64,000 nucleotides of DNA from Liriodendron chinense (Eukaryota; Streptophyta; Magnoliopsida; Magnoliales; Magnoliaceae), in NCBI GenBank assembly GCA_003013855.2, contig PVNU02000949.1, positions 690,001 through 754,000 on the forward strand, written 5' to 3'. Below are positions 46,345 through 57,654 of this stretch, piece after piece. Both the position numbers and the translations under genes were made by a program. Numbering within the stretch: the stretch's first letter is position 1; the number at the start of each line of letters is the position of its first letter. Under the pieces are notes generated by a model. That model worked only from the letters and a program-made list of their open reading frames with translations. It had not been told where the DNA came from and did not search any database.

Positions 46345-46435
46345 CCCCACATACACCCACAATGGATAAGCGAACGCATGACCTCATGTCGAAAGTCTTG
46401 TGATTCTACCACTAAGGCATGAGTAAGGGTCCACC
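46345..46435 (-). mobile_element. Possible SINE, same family as 6708-6850
   Basis: On the minus strand: CATGCCTTAGTGGTAGAATC (A-box-like), then CAAGACTTTCGACATGAGGT and CATGCGTTCGCTTATCC (B-box-like). It aligns with CATGCCTCGGTGGTGGACTC at 6708. It lies beside a MITE end and a solo LTR. Confidence 0.45.
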
Positions 46436-46448
46436 AAGAATGTCGGGT

Positions 46449-47118
46449 TAATGTAGAGCGGGCCGCATGCAATTTCATGTCCAAGATGGACCAGAGAAAG
46501 GCCGATCGGAGGTGGAAGTGATTCGGGCTGTCAGGACTGTAAAACAGTCACATCTCGCACTTTGAGATGAGTTATATATGGGATATATAATATATGATTT
46601 TGTGGTAGCTCGAGCAACTTAAGCCACCCAACCCTGCTATGTTGGGTTGTCCATTCTGGATTCGTGAGATTCGACTAGATCGATGGTTATTAGTCCAGTT
46701 TTATTTTAATTCTACTATTTATAATAAGTTTTGTTTTACTTATAACTTTTAACACATTGAGATTTAGGAGTCGTGCCCAAAGTGAAAAGGGCTTTAAAAA
46801 ATTAGTAAAATAACATGGTTGGGCCAGATTGGAAACTTACTATTTTAGCCCAAAATCATGAAGTCTAGTAGGAATAGGAGATGACTATAAATAATAAATT
46901 TATTATTTATAATAAGTCGCATTATTTATGTGTTTTAGTTGAAGTTGGACTTTGATACTTCGTCGTATAGTTTAGTATTATTTAAAGTATTATAATCAGG
47001 TTTTACTCATTCAATCAATTATTACAAATTTTGAGGATTCCCAAAAGCCTTGTGGATTCAAGGTATTTATCCGGTGATGAAGACGGTGCTCGACATTACC
47101 ACGCCCTCCTTGGGTCAC
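46449..47118 (+). mobile_element. Solo LTR (family of 51095-51782)
   Basis: Start TAATGTAGAGCGGGCC, end CTCCTTGGGTCA. Aligns over its whole length with 51095-51782, including GGATATATAATATAT, GGTAGCTCGAGC and GATACTT(C/T)...TAGTTTAGT. Flanks CGGGT (46444-46448) and CAGGT (47119-47123) may be a mutated 5-bp duplication. No internal sequence adjoins it. Confidence 0.75.
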
Positions 47119-47144
47119 AGGTCCAACATAGAAGTTGGTGCTAG

Positions 47145-47572
47145 AAAAGATCTACAGGCCCTACTAAGATTTATGTGTTTTATCCACGTCGTCCATCCAT
47201 TTTTCCAGATTATTTTAGGGTATGAGGCCAAAACTGAGGTAGATCCAAATTTCAAGTGGACCGCATTAGATGAAAACATGGTGATTGAATGCACACCTTT
47301 AAAAACTTATTGTCGCCACATAAATTTTGGATCAAGCTGGTGTTTGTGTTTTCCCTTCTCAGCAGGCTGGATGGCAAATAAACATTGCAGTGGGCCCTTG
47401 AAGGTTTTTAATGGTGCCCATTTAATCACCATTGCTTCATGTGGTGTGGTCCACCTAAAAACTGTAGTTGCCTCAGTTTTGGATCGGTTTTGGGATCATG
47501 ACCTAGAATAAGTTGGAAAAATGGACGGACGGGTGGATATACAATACATACATCAATGAGGGCGCACCCTCA
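47145..47572. repeat. Foldback MITE copy
   Basis: Left arm CAGGCCCTACTAAGATTTAT and right arm AATACATACATCAATGAGGG, with centre GCAGGCTGGATGGCAAATAA. The 153-codon plus-strand frame starting at 47050 reads from the LTR end through this repeat and is not a gene. Confidence 0.65.
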
Positions 47573-47604
47573 CGTCCTCTACCCCATCCTTTGGGTAAAA
47601 GGCT

Positions 47605-47985
47605 AGGTGGGGCTACTGCGAAGTTTGTGTGTGAAATCCAGTGGGTTCGTCTATTTTTCCAGCTCATTTTAGGAATGAACCCAGAAAAAAGGCAGATCCA
47701 AAACACAAGTAGGCCACGCAACAGGAGCATTGAAAATTTGCGGGGCCACAAAAAAATTTGGATTGAACTAATATTTTTGTGTTTTCTATTCATCCCAGTC
47801 CAAATGACCTAGCGAACAGCTTGGAGGGCATATAAACATCACGGTGGACCTAGGAAAGTTTCATCGACAGGCGTTTTGCTCCTGTTTTTTCCTTGTGGTG
47901 CAGCCCACTTGCCTAAAATGAGCTGGCAAAAAGAACCAACGGTGTAGATTTTTCATAAATATCACAGTTGGCCTCCACCTTCCTC
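47605..47985. repeat. Foldback MITE copy, short subtype
   Basis: Left GAAGTTTGTGTGTGAAATCC and right GATTTTTCATAAATATCACA are inverted. Belongs to the subtype also seen at 14313-14745 and 57170-57600. Confidence 0.6.
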
Positions 47986-47994
47986 TGAAAATCA

Positions 47995-48430
47995 ATCGGT
48001 GATGGTGATTAAGTGGCTAAAACCAGAGGAAGGATGGGTTAAGATTAATGCTTACAGGTGGAGGGGGAGTGTGTAGAGGAAGCAGGGAGGGAATTCATTT
48101 TTGCGTTTGCCAGTAACCATGGTCTCGAATCTAACAACAGGGCCAAAGCGCGAGCTCTGATTGAAGGTATTACTCTATGTGTGAATAGAGGTTTCAAAAG
48201 AATTGTGGCCGAAAGCAATTCGAAAGCCATAGTAGATATTTTCAATACTGACGAGGACCTCATGTAGAATTTGTGGTACTGGACGCTACAGAATTTCCAA
48301 ACATTAGATGGAATTTACATTAGACCAGAAGCAATTCTATATCATGTAATCCCACGTTCCAAACATGCCCTTAAATGAGGAGCTTTAGGCGCAGTCCATG
48401 CATGTTGGGGCAGAACAGATTAATGGTCTG
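47995..48430 (+). pseudogene. LINE RNase H fragment
   Basis: Encodes VKWLKPEEGWVKINAYRWRG, a stop, then EEAGREFIFAFASNHGLESN and NRAKARALIEGITLCVNRGF, ESNSKAIVDIFNTDED, and after another stop YIRPEAILYHVIPRSKHAL. This is the RNase H (RVT_3-type) domain found at the C-terminus of plant LINEs. The first catalytic Asp (usually NTDG) is altered to NAYR, and two stops interrupt it. It is a dead fragment without visible tail or duplication. Confidence 0.8.
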
Positions 48431-48687
48431 GAATACAGAAACTTATATCCAAATCTCATGTATCTTGTAAAAATATAAATGCTCAAATATCATCTAGTTC
48501 CTCTTCCATCAGAGGACCCATCATCTAAGATTCTAAAACATGATCTAAACCCTTCCAGAACTAAAGTGGGTGACTGTGTTTGAAAATGAATATTGAATGG
48601 TTCATATTCAATTTCAAGACTCGAAGATCAAGGTCATCAGTTGAAAAACATATAGTGGAAACTGGCCACAATATGGTAATGAGGGGC

Positions 48688-49190
48688 GCGGATAAGCTAG
48701 TCCCAGCGGGACTGGCATAAGGGATGATTTCAAAGCACCGTGGGACCCATCACGATGTATGTGTATTATCCATGCCGCCCATCCATTGTTTCATCGGATT
48801 TTAAGGCACTAGCCCAAAAATGAGACAGATTTAAATCTCCGGTGGACCACACCACAGGAAAACAGTGGGGATTGAGCGTCCAACATTAAAATCTTCCTAG
48901 GGCCCACTGTAATGTTTATTTGCCATCCAACCTGTTGATAAGGTCACATAAACCTAGATTAAGGGAAAAAACAAATATCAGCTTGATACTAAATTTTTGT
49001 GGCCCCCAAAATTTTTTCAAAGGTAAGCTTCAATTCCCACTGTTTTCCAGTGGTGTGGTCCACCTGAGATTTGGATCTGACTCATTTTTGGGGTTGTTCC
49101 TTAAAATCAGATAGAAAATAGATGGACGGCGTGGATAAAACACATATATCATGGTGGGGCCGACAAAACTTTGAATCCATCCCTTATGAG
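48688..49190. repeat. Foldback MITE copy
   Basis: Outer left GCATAAGGGATGATTTCAAA pairs with outer right TTTGAATCCATCCCTTATGA. Inner arms GATGTATGTGTATTATCCAT and AAAACACATATATCATGGTG pair. Almost intact. Confidence 0.75.
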
Positions 49191-50334
49191 GTACAGGAGC
49201 TCTTGGTACATGTCGCCATCATGACATCAGATGAGATTAGATGAAAAAATTAAAAATAAACAATAAAAATGCATACGTACTTAGTGTTATTGATGCAGGC
49301 CAATAAAAATACATACGTATATGGTATTTTGGGCTGTTTGCTTTTAAAGACTACGTATGCTATTTTTGGAAGACATTGATGCTGATTTTGGGCTGTTTAT
49401 TGGTTTTTGAAGATCTTTAAGGGTAGATTTTCTAGATTTAAGTTTACTATTTTTTGGCCATTATGAGTTGGCCAAGTCTTTGTCGGTAGAGTTGTTTCTA
49501 TGTTAATTATATAAATTTAGAATGATTTGAAATCAATTCAACAGTTGAAAAATCCTATAAAAAAATCATATAGATTTAATTTTTAGGGCGTCTTTTAGGG
49601 CCCGTTTGGATACCACCAAATAAGTAATTACTTCTTCTGCTTATAGCACTAGATAATTAACTTATTTGAGATAAGTAAGTTTGGTTTATGATCAATTATA
49701 AGTAGTTTTCTTATTTGAAGTTGCTTAATCACTTCAGTTTAATAAGTAGAAATCAAGATAATCTACTTAATTCATAGGTAGCTTATATTAAGTAACTTGA
49801 GATCCAAACTCCCCTTTAGGTCTATAAAAAGGGTCGTTCTAGGAGGTAGAAAGTACTACATTTCTTTTTATAGTTTTGTGAGGTTTATTTAAGTATTTAT
49901 AAAAATTAAAGAAGTATCAATTATATTAAACGTTGTTTATTTCTCCAATGAAATAGCAACATTCAATCAATTGTGTAGGCAGAAGAAATATTTTACTTAC
50001 CTAATTTGTGGTTTCAGTTCGTCCTGATCATCACCTTAAGCCTTATCCTAACTAATTGGGGTTGGCTAAGTTGTAGTTATATGTATTTAAAATAAACCTT
50101 TCATGTTTGAATTAGAAGTCGCAAGCTGCATCTTTAGAATAGAAAAGGAAGAAATAAAAAAATAAATAATAATAAATAAATTATGGAACTTTGTATTCTA
50201 TATTAGCCGCAGCTAAGAAGAGAAGAATAGTTTGTATAGGATCACACATACAAAGGAGAGGAGAGTATAAAAATAAAATAAAGACAAAATAGAGAGGAGA
50301 TAATTCTCTTTTTAAACTTCAGCTCAGACATGGC
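49191..50334. other. Intergenic AT-rich DNA, no gene recognised
   Basis: No supported coding region or element. 49265-49320 has a short direct repeat (CAATAAAAATGCATACGTA and CAATAAAAATACATACGTA). Confidence 0.45.
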
Positions 50335-51094
50335 TTCTTCTGCTGCACTTTTGCTGACTTAATATTGAAATGTTTCCAATGGCACTTTGTTGTATAGCTT
50401 GAATGGGAATGATCATGCACCACACATCTTTCAAGTACCATTCTCCAATGGAACATATCACAAGGTAATGGTGGTTAGATATTTTTCACACTTTGGAAAA
50501 TTATCCAGATTTTAATTAATTCTCATCAGAGATGAAGTATTCACCACTATTTCCATCAATTACCATCCTAATAATCCTTCCATGTAGCATACAGTTAGTT
50601 TTAGATGGATCACTCTCGGAATTTACAGTGTTTCTCGAAATCAAATCTATTATGAGGAATTGATCCTTGCTTTGATACCCAAACCTAACGCATGAAAAGG
50701 AAGACAAGTAATGAAAGTGCCAGTGAAGGAATTTGGCAATGGGTTAAATGAATGGACAGACAAATATTCAAAGCACATATTTAACACATCGATTATGTTG
50801 TGAAGATTGAAACTTGATGGCGATAGCGCAGACAATGCAAAGACCAACTATCAGATAGAAGACAATGAATATATTGTTTTATAGAAAAGGCAATGATGCA
50901 CAATGTTTTGGAATATTATGGGATTTCTGGAACGATTTAGTATACATCATCAACTTCCATCAAAGACAATGGTGACATGATATGAATGTGGGCCATGCTG
51001 GTGATCAAATAAATAGGTTGAATTCCAGGAATTCTTCCCAACAAAGAGATCGATGCAGATCCAAGGTGGACCCACGATTTGTATGATTGGTGAG
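50335..51094. other. Distal 3' flank of F-box copy 4
   Basis: 50370-50465 matches 17195-17270 (GGCACTTTGTTGTATAGCTT). The rest has no recognisable gene. Minus-strand frames of 63-67 codons lack domains. Confidence 0.45.
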
Positions 51095-51782
51095 TGATGT
51101 AGAACGGGTCACTGATTATTTCATGGCCCAGATGGACCAAAAGAAGACCGGTCGGGGTCGAAAGTGATCCGGACCGTCAGGACCGTAAACCGGCTGTATC
51201 TCGCCATCCAGAATGAGTTTCGGGATATATAATATATCAATTTGAGGTAGCTCGAGCTACTTTAGCCAACCAACCCTGCTACACCAGGTTGCCAATGCCG
51301 GAATTGCGAGATTCGACCGTATCGACGGTCATTAGGCTAGTTTATTTTTAGTTTTACTATTTATAGTAAGGTTTATTTCGATCATAACTTTGGATCTGTA
51401 GGGTTTTAGAGTTAGTACCCAACATGAAAAGGGCTTAGAATATTTAGTAGAACAACATGGTTAGGTCCATTTGATAGCTTTCTATTTTTAGCCGAAAACC
51501 AAGAGTTCTAGTAGGATTGAACGACTTCTATAAATAGTAAGTTTACTATTTATAGTAAGTTACATTTTCTAGGAGTTTGAGTTTGAGTTGGAGTTTGATA
51601 CTTTACCTAGAGTTTAGTTTCCTATTTGTATGCATTGTAATTCTGTTTATGATTAATTCAATTATCAAAAAATAATTATTTGAAATTAATTTCCTCTTTT
51701 TATCTTTTTATTTCTTCTCGTGGATTCGAGAAACAATCGATTAGGGAGACGGTGATCGACCTACCACGTCCTCCCCGTATCA
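51095..51782 (+). mobile_element. Solo LTR (family of 46449-47118)
   Basis: 688 bases starting TGATGTAGAACGGG and ending CCCCGTATCA, so the ends form the short inverted repeat TGAT/ATCA. Possible 5-bp duplication GTGAG (51090-51094) and ATGAG (51783-51787). Internally it has three copies of ACTATTTATAGTAAG-type sequence. No PBS follows, so it is solo. Confidence 0.8.
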
Positions 51783-51787
51783 ATGAG

Positions 51788-52915
51788 AAGGTCCCATCAT
51801 TTGTTCAGTCACTGAATTTGAATGTCCCATAATCTGTCCAATCAATGTGGGTATCCCATGATCGGAGTGGTCAATCCTTTGTGGGCTACTATCTGATCAA
51901 TTGTTTTGTGGACCATGAGAACTGAACATTATGAAATTTTTAATTAATATTTAGTTAGCATTTAATTAATATCTAGTTAGCATTTTATTAGTTTGCAAGT
52001 GACATTCATTTATTTCACGGGGCACTTTTTGAGTACCAAATGATATCTGATTGACATGCAATTGGCCTGTTTGAAAATTTCCCAAGTTTTACTTGAAAAG
52101 AAAAAAAGGAAAGAAAGAAAGAGAAGGAATGAAAAGAAAAGTTTATCAACTTAGCTCTCAAATGAGTCCAAGAGCATGCAGTTTTAAATATCTCATATAC
52201 AGAAGGCTAGTATGTCTATGACAGAATTTAGGTGTGCTTCAGTCCTTTTTATTATTATATCAAAATTGATGTTTAGGATTAAATTAACGAATGAAAGGGA
52301 TTATATTAGGGTTTCTTTTCCTTAATACCCCTATACATAAATTATAATATTAAAACTAACTGGACCGGTCTCAAATCCTATTCGACTTTATGGATCCAGA
52401 TCTGGATTCGGTTTGAGACCGACTAGACCCAATTTTCAACCAACTCCATGAAGTGAGACCCAAACCCAACTGATTCGTGACGTGCCCAGATGATTGGATC
52501 CCCACCCATTAAGATTGGATTGGTTCCACCGGAGGAAGGCGAAGTCATTTGATCCTCTGACTGCTTGTGACCCTTGATATGCATACACTCAAAAATTGCA
52601 TTATGGTACTTTATATGCAAGCATTCGGATATGCAGGCATTTGGAAATTGCACATCTACATTACCAAGTCCCACTTAAAAATCAAATTGATGGACTAACC
52701 TTGCCTCTGATTGTGGACACAGTGCTTCCTAAACTACGATTCATATAAGCTCAATTCTTACATATGGCATAACTACAAAGCTAAAGGATAATAACAATAG
52801 AAAACATTAGTAAAATTGTGAGTTCTTTTGATGTCTACAACCATTGCATATTTTAGATAATATATAGAAAAGCGCATAGAAACCAAATTCGCAAAAAAGT
52901 TATAGTGTTTTGTTT
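51788..52915. other. 3' flank of F-box copy 4
   Basis: Non-coding, colinear in parts with the 3' flanks of copies 1, 2 and 3 (AACTGGACC...GGATCCAGATC, GAAGTGAGACCCAAACCCAA). No polyadenylation signal could be assigned confidently. Confidence 0.55.
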
Positions 52916-55235
52916 CTATAGGAATAGTATTTGTGCATGAGAAGAGGCTTTTGGGAGTTGTTTTAATTTCTGACGAATTTCCAGTAATACACCCTCTGCC
53001 TTATCATGTGCTATAATAGTCATAGGTGATTGGATAGTCATTTTTTCTAACACCATTGCATTCTTCATAAAAAATTTCACCACCATCATTTCATTTTCCC
53101 ACATCTTGAGAACATATTCATCCGATTCACCACTCTTCAACCGAGAAGCAATGTGGCTGTATATTTTGATAGTCTTGAGATGATGTACCAAACAAGGGAA
53201 AGACGATTTTTGTAACTCCCAGTATTCTTTTTCGTTAGAAGAGCGACCACTCTTAAATATTTCTTCACCCTGAAAAATCAAGTGCATTAACATGCTAGAA
53301 TCAACAAAATACTTTTTTTATAGACTCAACTAAGTGGAAGAAAAGAAAAGAAAAGAAAAAGTAAGGTTGTGTTGGATGCACAAGTGAATTGAATCATGAA
53401 CGTTCAACTCAATCAAGAGAAAATAACAGAAGTGATGTTTCTTAATATTGGTAACAAGTAAACCTTGTAGCTATATTTGTTAAAGAAGTCCAATTCACAA
53501 GTACTGTTATTTGCAATTTTTAGCCTAGAATGTGGAAGTAAATTGCAATTTGGTTATTTCCACTAACTCAATAGTGGATCTATTCACATCCTAATTAGCT
53601 CAATAGTTGCAGTAAAAATTAAATAAAATGTTTCTCAGGCAATGAATATAAAATAACAACAACTCCGACATTTTTAGCATAATGGAGAGTAATTCCAAAT
53701 CCATAAAAAATTCCACAATAAATCCTAGCCTTTGAATCTTTGGCCATCATTGGTTGATTGCAGACCCTTGTAATTCATATTCAAACCCTTTCCGGCCACA
53801 AATTGAAGGGCTGGGATTTGTTCAATTTAAAAATGGCCCATGCCCAGTTGGGCAAATCATGTAAATATGCAGTTTAGATAGCTGACTCTGCCCTCAATTT
53901 TTTTTCTGTGAAAACCTGAGAAATTGTGGATATTCTTGAATTAAGAATTGTATAGTACTTCAATACATGGAACACAGTTTCGGGGTACTCACGAATCCAT
54001 TGCCTGGACTACCCATATCTATAATGAGAGTCTCGAGTTGAGGTGACTTCTTCAAGAGACTAGCTATCCCATGAAGCTGCCATCTTCCACATCTTTCCCA
54101 TGTTCCAAATCCTATCTCTAGTTCCATATGCTTCAGCTTATAAAAGTAGGCATGAAATTTTCGTAACTCCCATGTGGACGCCAGCTTCTCAAAACAAAAT
54201 AAATAAATAAATAATAAATTTTGGTTTCTCAAGTTCAATAATGCACAAAATAACAAGTTTTGATTTATAAAAAAAAAAGCCCTGAATGGATACCTGAACA
54301 CATGAACTGCCAAGAGAAAGAACTTCCGTGTCCGCGAGATATTTGAAAATCCGAAATGAAATATTGTCATGACCTCCAAGACTCCAGCTTTTCCAAAATG
54401 GATAACGAAATACAAGATGAAGGGAAACTTCTTTAGCAGATGATGAGATTTTAAATATGTAATCAGAGCTGTATATGTCCTCATGAACCTCTAAGGAAAG
54501 AAGGTTCATGCCATGGATTTCAAACCCATGGTCGAAGAAACAATCGCGTATGCTCAAGTGATGAAGTCGAAGACATGAACTAGGAATGCGAATACCGCTT
54601 AGACCGAAGCACGAATCCATCCTCAAATTTTCAAGTAGCGGGCACACGGCTAAAAATTCATGAAACAGGCCATCTTCTAATTTAAAAAAGCGTAGAGATA
54701 AGTTCCTGAGATGAGTAAAACTCTTCAAACGGTGCAGGTCCAATTCAAACCCTTCCAACTTCAAAGAAGTCAATGACCTGTATGCATAGAATGAATGTGG
54801 AAGGTTGTATTGAATCCCGTCATAACATCCATGGCTCAAGTAGAGATCGAGTTCTTGAACTTTCTTTTTTATTGCAAAATCAATCCATGAATTCATTGAA
54901 AATCCAGACGTGCTTTTGCATATTAAGACGCATCGAAATTTCCGAATATTTGAGCTCTGGTGAAGACTCAGTGATTGATTGACAAAGTCGATGTATTTCC
55001 TGAAATTTTCATCAGAATACCAAATATTGAAATTGAGATCAAGAGCATGGGCAAGAGAACGGGGCCACAAGTCTCTCCATCTTCTTGTTAAGGTACGCAT
55101 CTTTAATGCATATTTCATTGGCAAGAAAGATAGGATGTGGAGAAGAAGGGATTCTGGTAGATTGCTAAGACGATCTTCTTCTTCTTTACCTTCAATCATC
55201 TCAACGTTGGGCTTTGAATTGTTGTTGATTTCCAT
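52916..55235 (-). CDS. F-box/LRR/FBD protein (copy 4, intact)
   Basis: Predicted exons 54294-55235, 53993-54187 and 52916-53269, all phase 0, give 496 codons. Order: a Glu-rich start, F-box at residues 21-57 (DRLSNLPESLLLHILSFLP, then LTRRWRDLW), degenerate leucine-rich repeats from about 120 to 300 (LTSLKLEGFELDLHRLKSF, CPLLENLRM, LRLHHLSIRDC), an LRR-like second exon (GRWQLHGIASLLKKSPQLET), and a C-terminal FBD region (FPCLVHHLKTIKI, ENEMMVVKFFMKNAMVLEKM). Donors are CAG/GTATCC and TTC/GTGAGT; acceptors are GAG or GAGAAG and TTTTTCAG. By family knowledge the F-box binds Skp1/ASK and the LRRs recruit a substrate to a cytosolic or nuclear SCF ubiquitin ligase; the substrate is unknown. It is the only one of the four copies without a disabling mutation. 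The start is the first ATG and is shared with copies 1 and 2. Confidence 0.85.
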
Positions 55236-55384
55236 GGTTCAAAGTCGGAGAGAAAAAGAGAATCATCAAAATCAACGCACGATAAGCTACAGATAGGGGA
55301 TTGTATAATCAGAGAGATTACAATTCACGTAGTCATCATTATGGCAAGCGGATTGCGAGGTTATCCTCCCTGGTGGTATGATCC

Positions 55385-55570
55385 TGTGGGTCTCACCGTG
55401 ATGTTTCTGGTTTATCCACACCGTCCATTCAGTTTTCAGCTCATTTAATACCATGAGCCTAAAATTGAGGCATATCGAAAGATCAAGTGTACTCATCTCC
55501 TAAAATTAGCTGAAAAATTGGAACGGATGGTATGGATAAAACACATATACCACGGCGAGCCCCAAACATT
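55385..55570. repeat. Internally deleted MITE upstream of F-box copy 4
   Basis: Arms CCGTGATGTTTCTGGTTTAT and ATAAAACACATATACCACGG. Same site and flank as the MITE at 20388-20660 upstream of copy 1. Confidence 0.6.
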
Positions 55571-55749
55571 GATATGATTGTGATCATGTGCCCAACCATG
55601 GGGCCACAAAAAAAATTTTGATTGTGATTATGATACATCTGTACAGACACGGAAAATTTCCCCCGTTGAAGGATACACCTTATCCCACTGAGTCTAAATT
55701 TGAAGCAATTCAAAATAAAATCAACTTCATGTGATCGGCTTTACCATGT

Positions 55750-56180
55750 TTTGAAGCCCACCATGATGTATGTGTTGTATCACACCATCCATCCATCTGT
55801 AGAGATCATTTTAGGGCATGGTTCAAAAAATGAGACAGATCCAAAGCTCAAGTGGACCCCACCGCAGAAAACAGTGGGGACATGACACCCACTGTTGAAC
55901 CCTTCCCAAGGCCCGCCATGATGTTTTTTTTTTAGATCTAACCTGTTCATATGTTAACACAGACATGGCAAAGGGAAAGCATAAAGATCAGTTTGATTGA
56001 AAACTTCTATGGCTCCAATAAGTTTTTAATGGTAGGCATTCAATCCCCACTGATTTTTGTGTGGGGGCCATTTGAGATTTGGATCATGCCCTAAAATAAT
56101 CTCTCCAAATGGATGGACGGTGTGGATACAAGATAAATATCATGGATGCCAAAGAACTTGATGGCGTCACTATAATAGCA
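55750..56180. repeat. MITE copy, TGACGTCA subtype (degraded site)
   Basis: Inner arms CCACCATGATGTATGTGTTG and AAGATAAATATCATGGATGC, with CTCTCCAAATGGATGGACGG on the right. The outer right end, GATGGCGTCACTATAAT, is a mutated form of the TGACGTCA end. Confidence 0.65.
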
Positions 56181-56305
56181 CATCTAGCTACTCACGCTGT
56201 AAGTAGCTAATCCGCGTCCGTTAAGAGGATGAGGCCCGGCTCGCACAATCCGCTTGGTAACAAGCGATGCGGATTTTCTGCAATAGGGCTGAGATTCTAG
56301 GTTAT

Positions 56306-57055
56306 GCACGGACGAAGATTTAGCTACCGCACGGACGAAGATTTAGCTACCGAGTATAAGTGACGTCACTATATTTTGTGAGACTCACCATGATGCATGT
56401 TCTGTATCCACACCGTCTATCCATTTGAATAGATCATTTTATTCCATGAGTTAAAGAATGAGTCAGATTCAAAGATCAAGTGAACCTCACCACAGAAAAA
56501 AGTGAAGATTGAATGCGTACCATTGAAAGCTTCTTTTTTTGGTCAGTGAACAGACATGCGCAGCACACCGAGTGGATCCCCGGATCGACTGAGCTCGGTG
56601 GATACCGTGGGCAACTGTGATATATGTACCTCACATCTACACCATCCATGCATTTTGAAAGCTCATTTTATGACATTATTCAAAAAATGAAGCAGATCCG
56701 AATCTTAGATGGACCATACCACATGAAATAGTAGTGATTGAATCTACACCATTAAAAACTTCATGGGACCACTGGAATGTTTATTTTCCATCCAACCCTT
56801 TGAAAAGGTCACAAAGACCTGGATGAAGATACCAAGCAAATATCAGCTTGACCCAAAACTTTTGTGGCTCAGGAGAAGCTTTTAATAGTTGAGTACCATT
56901 TTTACTGTATTATGGTCCACCTGAGATTTGGATCTACTTCGTTTTTTTAATCATGCTATAAACTGAGTTTTCAAAATGAATGGATAGTGTAATGTAATAC
57001 ACACACATCACACAGTGGACGGCACGGTAAGGGATCCAACCACCCGCTATCCAGT
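56306..57055. repeat. Nested MITE fragments with TGACGTCA end
   Basis: 56306-56358 is a 26-bp tandem repeat (GCACGGACGAAGATTTAGCT twice). TGACGTCA lies at 56361-56368 next to a left arm (ACTCACCATGATGCATGTTC). At about 56540 this is broken by another copy (56600-57055, GATATATGTACCTCACATCT ... ACACACATCACACAGTGG). Confidence 0.6.
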
Positions 57056-57169
57056 GAAGCCGCACCCGGATTTGTCACGGAACCTCTCTGTACCACGTAG
57101 CTTCCGTCCATCCGGGAACTCGGTCGTCACAACGCGGATTTACAGGAAAGCCTTTCTCAGTACGTTAAG

Positions 57170-57600
57170 TGAGGTTCACCAATGATGTTTTTTATTAATC
57201 CACCCGGTCCATCTGTTTTTCCTGATTATTTTAAGAGAGGAAAGAAAAGATGAGGCAGATTCAAAACTCAAATGGGCCAGATGAGAAGAAACAGTGGGGA
57301 TTGAGCAACCACCATTGAAAGATCCGTGTGGTGACAGAAGTTTAGTATTAGGATAAAATTTTATTTTTTCAGTTTATCCCAGTAAAAATAATCTTATAAA
57401 CGGTTTGGATGGCATATAAACATAAAGGTGCACTTAGGAAGGTTTCAACGGTAGGAATTTCTTTTCTCACTTTTCCCTATCGTAGGAGTTTTGGATCGGT
57501 CTCATTTTTGGTTCCAGCCCTAAAATAAGCAGAAAAAACAGATGGACGGGGTTGATTGATCACAAACACGACAGTAGCCCTCACGAAACTTCCCAGCGCA
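57170..57600. repeat. Foldback MITE copy, short subtype
   Basis: Left GTGAGGTTCACCAATGATGT and right GATCACAAACACGACAGTAG, with inner TCCATCTGTTTTTCCTGATT and AAGCAGAAAAAACAGATGGA arms. Same subtype as 14313-14745. Confidence 0.65.
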
Positions 57601-57654
57601 TAAGAGCTTCCTTAGAGACCGGCGTCCCCGGCCGGTAGTCACTAGTCAGCGTAT

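Noticed and set aside
46345..46435. Possible tRNA gene on the minus strand
   Set aside because: A- and B-box-like motifs are present, but I could not form acceptor or anticodon stems, and a similar copy at 6.7 kb points to a SINE.
47050..47511. 153-codon plus-strand frame
   Set aside because: Begins in a solo LTR and continues into a MITE, so it is a chance fusion of two repeats.
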